This document shows positions 6,808 through 13,582 of a stretch of DNA of 43,225 nt, one piece after another; position 1 is the stretch's first letter, and each line of letters begins with the position of its first letter. The DNA lies in IMG/VR virus record IMGVR_UViG_3300031576_000117, positions 1 to 43,225 of that record; one strand, written 5' to 3'. The notes under the pieces were generated by a model. It was not told the DNA's origin. It saw nothing but the letters and a program-made list of their open reading frames with translations, and did not search any database. This DNA comes from a virus. The position numbers and the translations under genes are program-made.

Positions 6808-8844
6808 ATGGGATTACTTGATAACCTTATTTCTTACTGGAAGATGGATGAAGTGGATGGCACACGGAAGGATTCTCATGGTTTAAATCACCTTACAGAC
6901 AATAACACAGTAGCTTCGGCTGCCGGAGTGATAGATAATGGGGCGGATTTTGAAGAGTCGAATTTAGATGAAGCTCTTTCTATTGCAGATAGTGTCGATT
7001 TTGACTTTACAACGGCAATGTCATGGTCTATTTGGGTCAAACCCGAAACACTTACTGCTGCTGCTCACGCTTTAATTTCCAAGTTTGCAGATGGTAGTCA
7101 GGCTGCTTATAGATTAAGGACTGACGGAAGCGGAAACATTATTTGTCTTTTGGCAGATCAATTGACTGACAATGATGATGCTGGTTGCCCACAAGGAAGT
7201 GTAGGAGGTCTTTCAGTAGGCGTGATGGCTCATTTGGTCATTATCTATAATGGCGCAGGCGCAACAAACGCTGACAGGCTCAAAATTTATCTCAATAATG
7301 TTCTTCAAACTTTAAGTTTTACTGGTACAATTCCAGCCTCGCTTTTAGATAGTACGGCTGCTTTATGTTTCGGTTTAAATATTGTGGGTGGCGCTGCGGA
7401 ATATGATGGGATTATAGATGAAGTAGGATGTTGGAATCGGCTTTTAACCACAGATGAGATTAGTGATCTTTACAATAATGGCAATGGTTTGACTTACCCA
7501 TTTATTACAATCACTAATACGAAGGCGCTTGATTTAGAGTCTGGTTCTTCTCAATATGCTTCGGTTGCGGACACAGCAGCACTTTCTATAACAGGGAATT
7601 TAAGTATCGAAGCATGGATAAACTTAGAATCAGATAAGACTCATGTTCTTATATCGAAATGGGACGAAGCCACTAACAGAAGAAGTTATAGTTTTTATAT
7701 CAATACAACCAATGGTAAATTACATTTCGTAATATCTTCTGACGGCATCACTCCAACTGATGTGTCGAGTAATTACTCTTTTTTCACAAATGTCAATTCT
7801 TTAGGAACTTGGATTCATGTGGCAGTTACCTATAACGCTGCTGCCGGTACTTGTAAATTCTATATAAACGGTGTGTTGGATTCAACTGCAAGTGGTTTAG
7901 CAACCTCAATTCACGATAATACTTCGGCTTTTGCAATTGGTGCAAATGACACATTGGGTACACCAGCCAACTTTACAGATGGTAAGGTTAATCAAGTTAG
8001 AGTGTTTGCCTCTGAAAGAAGTGCTACACAGATTTTGGCTGATATACATAGCGAGAGCGCTAATGGTTCAGCAGGATATTGGAAACTGAATGGTAACTAT
8101 TTAGACTCAAGCGGAAATAATCAAACGCTTACTGCAACTGGCTCGCCTGTATTCACAACTGATGTCCCGTTTTTTACAACTGGATTAAGTCTGGAAGTGA
8201 CTTCTACTCAAAGCGTTTATCTTACCAGTAACGAACCAACAGTAAATAAGGATGGAGAAGACATATTTGTTGGTGAACATAATGCTGGTGTTGAACAAAT
8301 GAGAGCTTTAATTAAATATGCCATAGACTCAATTCCTGCCACAGCAACTATCAATTTAATAGTAGTAATGTTGACTTTTACGGGGGATAACTCAGATAGT
8401 GCCAGAAATTTTAATGTTTATCGTCTAAAACGAGTATGGGTAGAAAATCAAGCTACTTGGAATGTTTATTCAACAGGCAATAGTTGGCAAACAGCAGGTG
8501 CAGCCGGAGCAAACGATAGAGAATCAACAGCGATCAATTTATACCATGCGCAAGTTGCTGCGCCGGACACTACAACGCCGGGTAGAAAAGGCGTGATTTT
8601 AAATCGCAGGGCAATTCAAGAAATGATTAACGGAACTTTTACGAACAATGGGATTTTATTACAAGTCGACAACGAATCCAATGATGCAATTCTTTATGGC
8701 TCAGATGATAATGTGACTGCAAGCAAAAGACCTCAGTTACTTATTGATTACACAGAAGCGGTTGTTGAAGGCGATATCCCTCCTGCGATAGTTCCACTTC
8801 AAAGTACGTCAATCGGTAGGGGATTCAAAATCTCAGCTTATTGA
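6808..8844 (+). CDS. Tail fibre / adhesin with two LamG domains and a DNRLRE-like domain
   Basis: This 678-aa protein has two concanavalin-like LamG_3 domains. The first is at ~1-230 (LISYWKMDEVDGT, AMSWSIWVKPET, IIDEVGCWNR). The second is at ~236-450 (ALDLESGSSQYASV, LSIEAWINLES, IYINGVLDS-like strand). The C-terminal ~455-665 resembles a DNRLRE/CBM-type module (SARNFNVYRLKRVW, NQATWNVY, LLIDYTEA). Such modules bind glycans, so a receptor-binding role at the virion surface is likely. No signal peptide or hydrolase motif is visible. The start abuts the previous stop. Confidence 0.85.
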   Translation: MGLLDNLISYWKMDEVDGTRKDSHGLNHLTDNNTVASAAGVIDNGADFEESNLDEALSIADSVDFDFTTAMSWSIWVKPETLTAAAHALISKFADGSQAAYRLRTDGSGNIICLLADQLTDNDDAGCPQGSVGGLSVGVMAHLVIIYNGAGATNADRLKIYLNNVLQTLSFTGTIPASLLDSTAALCFGLNIVGGAAEYDGIIDEVGCWNRLLTTDEISDLYNNGNGLTYPFITITNTKALDLESGSSQYASVADTAALSITGNLSIEAWINLESDKTHVLISKWDEATNRRSYSFYINTTNGKLHFVISSDGITPTDVSSNYSFFTNVNSLGTWIHVAVTYNAAAGTCKFYINGVLDSTASGLATSIHDNTSAFAIGANDTLGTPANFTDGKVNQVRVFASERSATQILADIHSESANGSAGYWKLNGNYLDSSGNNQTLTATGSPVFTTDVPFFTTGLSLEVTSTQSVYLTSNEPTVNKDGEDIFVGEHNAGVEQMRALIKYAIDSIPATATINLIVVMLTFTGDNSDSARNFNVYRLKRVWVENQATWNVYSTGNSWQTAGAAGANDRESTAINLYHAQVAAPDTTTPGRKGVILNRRAIQEMINGTFTNNGILLQVDNESNDAILYGSDDNVTASKRPQLLIDYTEAVVEGDIPPAIVPLQSTSIGRGFKISAY

Positions 8845-8847
8845 TGC

Positions 8848-8853
8848 TATAAT
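8848..8853 (+). promoter_or_regulatory. Extended -10 promoter six bases before the ATG at 8860
   Basis: TGCTATAAT, then AAAAAT, then ATG. The TGA of the LamG gene lies just upstream, within the promoter. Confidence 0.7.
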
Positions 8854-8859
8854 AAAAAT

Positions 8860-9162
8860 ATGCCAGAGCCAACTAGAATCTTGATTAACACAGATTCCTT
8901 ACCCGAGCCTAAAAATATTGACGGCGTATTAGGTGAGAAATGTAACAATTGCGGAGGATACGGATATACAATGGGAATTAAGGGTAAAAGTTTAAGTTGT
9001 GAAGAATGTGAAAGAACAGGTGTGAAACTTCCTACCCGTAGAGAATTACAAACTCAAATTAGTGAAATTAGAAAAGACCTTCAAATGTTAAGAAAAGCAG
9101 TTTTGGCGACACTTGAAGCTGGCGGATTGAAAATAAAGACACCAGTTAAGAAAAATGGATAA
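8860..9162 (+). CDS. DnaJ-type zinc knuckle plus coiled-coil protein
   Basis: This 100-aa protein has CNNCGGYGYTMG and CEECERTG (about 28-54), a CxxCGGxG/CxxCxGxG arrangement like a DnaJ zinc knuckle. A helical coiled-coil tail follows (~60-95). It overlaps the next gene by 8 bases. The role is unknown; a chaperone or fibre-assembly factor would fit its place among fibre genes. Confidence 0.7.
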   Translation: MPEPTRILINTDSLPEPKNIDGVLGEKCNNCGGYGYTMGIKGKSLSCEECERTGVKLPTRRELQTQISEIRKDLQMLRKAVLATLEAGGLKIKTPVKKNG

Positions 9163-9343
9163 AAAATACGAAATACTAGACATCCATGAATTACCAGATA
9201 AGTCATTTGCAGCAAGAGTCAGAATGTTTATAGGAACTCAAATTATAGATGAGGATATTGCTTTACCTACTGTGAAAACATTTGAAGAATCATTGAGTAC
9301 GGAAATTGATAAAAGAGTAGTTGCTTTGGAGGCCATCGCATGA
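9155..9343 (+). CDS. Small protein of the fibre operon
   Basis: This 62-aa protein overlaps both neighbours (9155-9162 and 9340-9343), a tight translational chain. It has a beta-rich first half (YEILDIHELPDKSFAARVRM) and a helical second half. There is no recognised domain. TTGGAGG for the next start lies in its 3' end. Confidence 0.7.
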   Translation: MDKKYEILDIHELPDKSFAARVRMFIGTQIIDEDIALPTVKTFEESLSTEIDKRVVALEAIA

Positions 9344-9906
9344 GTAGACAATATTGGACTGAATTACTATTTTGGGCAACTGCTGATGGAGCAGCGGTTG
9401 CTAATACCGCCGTTGAAACTATTATCTTTCCAAATATAACAATCCCCGCTAACTATATGCAGGATGGTCGGGCTTTAAGAATAACGGCTTATGGTAGATG
9501 GAGCAACGTAGTCACGGCCGTTCCGACAATGACATTTAGAGGTAGATGGGGTGGGGTAGGTGGTACTGTTCTCGCTGCTTCTGGTGCATTTATCACACCG
9601 GCAACAGCAACTACTAACGCAATGTGGTCAGTTGAATTGATCCTACAGACACGCTCTAATGGTTCTGCTGGAACTATATTCGCAATGGGGCAAGCTGGAA
9701 TGTTTGAGGATGCAGCAGCAACTTTTGGAACAGTCCTAAATTATGGTGTAATTAACCCAATGGGTTCCGCAGGCGTTGCAACACCGGCAGCAGTCACAGT
9801 TGACTTAACCGCTGACACAGCTTTTGCTTTAACGGCAACATGGAGTGCAGCAAATGCCTCGAATACTTTAACCGGACATATAGAATTACTTGAATCATTA
9901 AACTAA
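9340..9906 (+). CDS. Beta-sandwich fibre/virion protein
   Basis: This 188-aa beta-rich protein includes NITIPANYMQDGRALRITAYG (near residue 30), a pattern seen in phage virion beta-sandwich proteins. Alternating Ala/Thr/Val strands continue to the C-terminus (GHIELLESLN). It starts inside the ATGA overlap with the preceding gene. A structural or adhesin role is inferred. Confidence 0.7.
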   Translation: MSRQYWTELLFWATADGAAVANTAVETIIFPNITIPANYMQDGRALRITAYGRWSNVVTAVPTMTFRGRWGGVGGTVLAASGAFITPATATTNAMWSVELILQTRSNGSAGTIFAMGQAGMFEDAAATFGTVLNYGVINPMGSAGVATPAAVTVDLTADTAFALTATWSAANASNTLTGHIELLESLN

Positions 9907-9909
9907 AAT
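9904..9909 (+). promoter_or_regulatory. -10 box six bases before the ATG at 9916
   Basis: TAAAAT, then GAAAAT, then ATG, overlapping the stop of the previous gene. It has the same six-base spacing as the other leaderless promoters. Confidence 0.55.
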
Positions 9910-9915
9910 GAAAAT

Positions 9916-10485
9916 ATGGCAGCAACCGCAGCTACAAACGGGGCAACTTTTGCAAACGATACCGCAGTTGGCACAATAGCAATAACCAATCCTTCTAACG
10001 CCCAACTTTCGGACAATGTATACGCCACCGCAATTTTGTTACTAGCAGAAGTTACTCAATATCTCAAAGTCACAAATTTTGGTTTTACTATTCCAATTCA
10101 CTCAATGATTGATGGCATATTAGTTGAAGTGGAACGAAATTCTACTATTTTAAATTCTATTACAGATAATGCCGTAAGACTTGTACTCCCAAGTGGCTCG
10201 TTCGGATCAACGAATAAATCAGCCGGAGCAACATGGCCTACTGCTGACGCGTATTCTTCTTTTGGTTCTGCTTCTGATAAATGGGGAGAAACATTGACCC
10301 CAATTGATATAAACGATAAGAATTTCGGAGTCGTACTTAGTGCTGCTGCTACACTTTTAGCTGGGACTGCACAGATAGATCATATAAGAATTACAATAAC
10401 TTACACGCCACTTTCTATGCCTCACAATATGATAAGAGTTGGTAGAGTTGGAAGTGGTATGTCAAGAAGTGAGAGGGCATCGTAA
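9916..10485 (+). CDS. Fibre-associated beta-domain protein
   Basis: This 189-aa beta-sandwich protein has NFGFTIPIHSMIDGILVEVER (around 55-75, read in two parts) and INDKNFGVVLSAAA with IDHIRITITYTP near the C-terminus. The same layout occurs in residues ~50-225 of the 942-aa repeat protein (13583), where IPSNARIRGMKVNVEG and DLDHCELSVCYDIP are the counterparts. These look like paralogous domains. Probably a virion fibre component. TAATG overlap with the next gene. Confidence 0.7.
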   Translation: MAATAATNGATFANDTAVGTIAITNPSNAQLSDNVYATAILLLAEVTQYLKVTNFGFTIPIHSMIDGILVEVERNSTILNSITDNAVRLVLPSGSFGSTNKSAGATWPTADAYSSFGSASDKWGETLTPIDINDKNFGVVLSAAATLLAGTAQIDHIRITITYTPLSMPHNMIRVGRVGSGMSRSERAS

Positions 10486-11180
10486 TGGCTGCAACACGAT
10501 TTTATTTTCCAGCAGAAGGATCAGGAACGCCACCAGTTTCACCGGCATTTGATGCTGGTTGGGAACAAAATGGTCAAGCAACAAGATTAAAACTTCTTTA
10601 TAAAAAAGGTCTTTCTGTTCTTTCCGCTCTTGCTAATACTGGAACTCGTACAGTTCCTATTACAACAACTCAAGATATTTTGTGTAATCAATTTGTTTCC
10701 GAGCCTATTCCCCCTCAAATATTCGATACAAGCATCTTATTCTCGCTTGTTATAAGAGTATTGGAGAGCGCGACAACTGCAAATGTGACTTTGGCAGTTT
10801 TAGCAAAGGTATTTTCTCAGGATGGTCAAACTGCCAGAGGAACTTTATTTAGTACCTTTAATGTGGACACAGAATTTGGAACAACGGCAGCCACTAGAAT
10901 TGTTGCTCAGACTGCGGTCACGCTTTTAACAACTCGACCCGGTGATAGAATAGTAATTGAGATTGGAGGACACGCAGCTGCTCCATCTGCTGCAACCACT
11001 TATACTATGCGTCAAGGGAATAATAATGCTTCTGATTTTGCTCTTACTAGCGGTTTGACAACTGATCTTAACCCGTGGTGTGAGTTTTCAAACGATTTAT
11101 TTGCCTCGCCATTTAATAATTTTCAACATCCGAAAGCAGTTAGTGCAGGAGTGATAAGCACAACGGAAAAAATAAGATAA
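10485..11180 (+). CDS. Structural/fibre protein (231 aa)
   Basis: The protein is beta-rich with an aromatic start (MAATRFYFPAEGSGTPP), a core of Thr/Val strands and a C-terminal VSAGVISTTEKIR tail. No enzyme motif is visible. It overlaps the upstream gene by one base and is followed two bases later by another fibre gene, so it belongs to the same fibre operon. Such proteins recur in environmental phages with unknown detailed roles. Confidence 0.68.
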   Translation: MAATRFYFPAEGSGTPPVSPAFDAGWEQNGQATRLKLLYKKGLSVLSALANTGTRTVPITTTQDILCNQFVSEPIPPQIFDTSILFSLVIRVLESATTANVTLAVLAKVFSQDGQTARGTLFSTFNVDTEFGTTAATRIVAQTAVTLLTTRPGDRIVIEIGGHAAAPSAATTYTMRQGNNNASDFALTSGLTTDLNPWCEFSNDLFASPFNNFQHPKAVSAGVISTTEKIR

Positions 11181-11181
11181 C

Positions 11182-12333
11182 ATGGCAGTAAGATATACTA
11201 CTGGTTTTGAAACGGGTTCAACCAGACCGAATATAGACCTAACTGGTACAACTCAGTCAATTTCTAATGTTAATAAAATCTCAGGAGATTATTCGCTTCG
11301 AGTGAACCCTTCTAATGGCCAGACTGGTTATGCAATTTTAGATATGACATTAAGTGGTGGGGCTGCCAATGTTTTTCCAAGCGGAACTTCCGATACAGGT
11401 TCTATTCGTTTCAACTGGAAGCCAATGGCGATTCCACAATATTTACAAAGAAGATTTTGGGAAGCTGTACGATCAAGTGATAATGCGCATATGATTATTT
11501 TAAGAATAAAATCTGACGGGTTGATGCAAATAATTGTTCAAAATGGAAATCAAACAGAAGGAACGACAAAAATTCATGCCAAAAGAAAATATCAAATTAA
11601 CGTAGTTTGGACTCGTAGTTTGGATCAAGTTCAGGTATATATTGATGGAGTATTAGAATTTAATATCAATGGTGGTGCAGCCGATTTAGGCACTGAAAAT
11701 AATGGTTACTTTGTTTTTGGTGACAGAAATAGCGGAGGCGGTGAAGATTCAGCAATGGAGTTAATTTACGATGATATTGTCATTAGAGATGATACAACTT
11801 ACATAAATCCCGGAATCAATAAATTAGGAATTCCAAACGCGAATGGCACTTACACAGCATGGACAAATGATTATACAAATGTTCGTGAACCTCAAACTGA
11901 TGATGGGACTGGCACAGAAATTATTGGAGTAGCAAATAACGATCAGGAATCAATGACTGTATCTGACCCGACTGCTGGACAAACAGTTAATGCGGTTATG
12001 ATTAGGGCTGTAATGATTAAATCTTCTGCAAGTGCTTCTACCTGTCAAATTCTCTCAAGAGTAGCTGGTGTTGATGAGTTATCAGAAACAATCACATTAG
12101 GGCAAACTGCTTATGCGAATGGTTCAGTTCAGACATTCGCACCAGCTACACAACCAACTCAATCACAACTGGCAGCATGGGAAATTGGGCTTAAAGCAAT
12201 TGACTCTACGGCTGATCCACAATGCACTCAATTAGTTGCGGAGATAGACTATGCTTTTGATGCTGGATTTTCGCCGATTAAAAAAGAAAATAAACTTAGG
12301 CCAAGTATATTCGCGCCGGGAATTGCAAGATAA
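11182..12333 (+). CDS. LamG-like fibre protein (383 aa)
   Basis: The N-terminal ~200 residues follow a concanavalin/LamG pattern: FETGSTRPNIDL, YSLRVNPSNG, a VQVYIDGVLEFNI strand and LIYDDIVIRDD. The C-terminal ~170 residues form a second beta-rich module shared in style with other phage fibre tails (TAWTNDYTNVREPQTDDG). Carbohydrate binding or a structural fibre role is likely. It ends in a basic tail resembling those of neighbouring proteins. Confidence 0.72.
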   Translation: MAVRYTTGFETGSTRPNIDLTGTTQSISNVNKISGDYSLRVNPSNGQTGYAILDMTLSGGAANVFPSGTSDTGSIRFNWKPMAIPQYLQRRFWEAVRSSDNAHMIILRIKSDGLMQIIVQNGNQTEGTTKIHAKRKYQINVVWTRSLDQVQVYIDGVLEFNINGGAADLGTENNGYFVFGDRNSGGGEDSAMELIYDDIVIRDDTTYINPGINKLGIPNANGTYTAWTNDYTNVREPQTDDGTGTEIIGVANNDQESMTVSDPTAGQTVNAVMIRAVMIKSSASASTCQILSRVAGVDELSETITLGQTAYANGSVQTFAPATQPTQSQLAAWEIGLKAIDSTADPQCTQLVAEIDYAFDAGFSPIKKENKLRPSIFAPGIAR

Positions 12334-12334
12334 T

Positions 12335-13558
12335 ATGGCAAAATTACCTCTACAGTTACCAAAAGATTTAACAGATAAATTTCAAATTTTCAATAATACG
12401 TTGGGTCGTGATATCAAAAGTGATTTTAAAGATAGAATTACTCTCGAAGTAGGGGATTCTAAACAACCGGAAACTTTTTATCCCCAAGCAAAAATAATGC
12501 GTTGGGATAATGAGGTAAATGCCTCATTTCGTTATGTGGATAAGGAAGCAGGTAATCCAGTAATTATAACGGAGGGTAAGGTAATTAAATATATCAAACC
12601 CAAAGTTGAATTTCATACTTACGAACTTGATCCAAACAATTTAGGAGAGGATGGCGGACTTGAAATTGAACTTATTTTAAAAGAAAAACCAGATACTAAT
12701 AAATTTGAGTTTACTATTCAAACAAAAGAATTGGATTTTTTCTACCAACCTCCGTTAACTCAAAGTGAAATACAAACCGAAGAAACTGTCAGGTCAGAAA
12801 ACGTAATTGGAAGTTACGCTGTTTATCACAAAACAAAAGGTCGAATGAATGACGCAGCAGGCATGGAGTATAAAGTTGGCAAAGCATTTCATATTTATAG
12901 ACCAAAAGTAATTGATGCTGATAGAAATGAAACTTGGGGGGAGTTAAATATCAATGAAGCCGAAGGATTTTTAATAGTAACTATCGACCAAAATTTTCTT
13001 GATAACGCGATTTATCCAGTTATAGTAGACCCGACATTCGGGTATACGAGTATCGGGGCGACAAGTGGCGCTGCTGGCGCAAATTTTGCTGAATTAGCAG
13101 AAGGGACTCCTGCGGATTCTGCAACAATTGATAAACTAACTTTTTATGCTGCCGATCCGGGCGGTACAGCGGATGTCAAAGGTGCATTGTGGGTTTTTTC
13201 TAGTTTGGTTCTTGTAACAAATAGCGTTTCAAATATAACCGCCAATATATCCTCAACCGCAGCTTGGAGAGATTTAACTTATACTACAGCACCATCAGTA
13301 GTTGGCGGTACACAATACTATTTGGGGTTTATTTCAGATGATACGTCATGGACAAGATTTTGGGATGTTGTCGCTAATAACGGATTTGATGCTAATAGTT
13401 ATGCTTCACCGACTAATTTAAGTCTTCCTTTGAGTGATACCGACGATAGACATTCTGTTTATGCTACTTATTCATTGGGGGGAGCTGGCGCTGCCGTGAT
13501 TGTTGGGTCTATTCCTTCTCCTGCTGTTAGATTCACAGATAGAGTCATTGGTTATTAA
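12335..13558 (+). CDS. Fibre/virion protein with C-terminal beta-sandwich
   Basis: I chose ATG at 12335, one base after the upstream stop; an upstream in-frame start would overlap the previous gene by 80 bases. The product is about 407 aa. The first ~230 residues are mixed and charged. At ~225 comes NAIYPVIVDPTFGYTSIG, a junction I have seen in phage and bacterial surface proteins. A beta-sandwich (~245-385) follows. A virion surface role is inferred. Confidence 0.7.
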   Translation: MAKLPLQLPKDLTDKFQIFNNTLGRDIKSDFKDRITLEVGDSKQPETFYPQAKIMRWDNEVNASFRYVDKEAGNPVIITEGKVIKYIKPKVEFHTYELDPNNLGEDGGLEIELILKEKPDTNKFEFTIQTKELDFFYQPPLTQSEIQTEETVRSENVIGSYAVYHKTKGRMNDAAGMEYKVGKAFHIYRPKVIDADRNETWGELNINEAEGFLIVTIDQNFLDNAIYPVIVDPTFGYTSIGATSGAAGANFAELAEGTPADSATIDKLTFYAADPGGTADVKGALWVFSSLVLVTNSVSNITANISSTAAWRDLTYTTAPSVVGGTQYYLGFISDDTSWTRFWDVVANNGFDANSYASPTNLSLPLSDTDDRHSVYATYSLGGAGAAVIVGSIPSPAVRFTDRVIGY

Positions 13559-13562
13559 CTGC

Positions 13563-13582
13563 TAAAATGGTATTAAAGTACC
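13563..13582 (+). promoter_or_regulatory. -10 box and mini-hairpin leader of the 942-aa repeat protein
   Basis: TGCTAAAAT (box 13563-13568) is followed by 14 bases, GGTATTAAAGTACC, that form a GGTA/TACC hairpin directly against the ATG at 13583. No Shine-Dalgarno is present. This variant has a short structured leader where the others are leaderless. Confidence 0.5.

Noticed and set aside
8840-8845. TGA read as an amino acid (alternative code)
   Set aside because: TGA works as a stop at many gene ends that are immediately followed by new starts, and no long frame needs TGA read-through. Code 11 fits.
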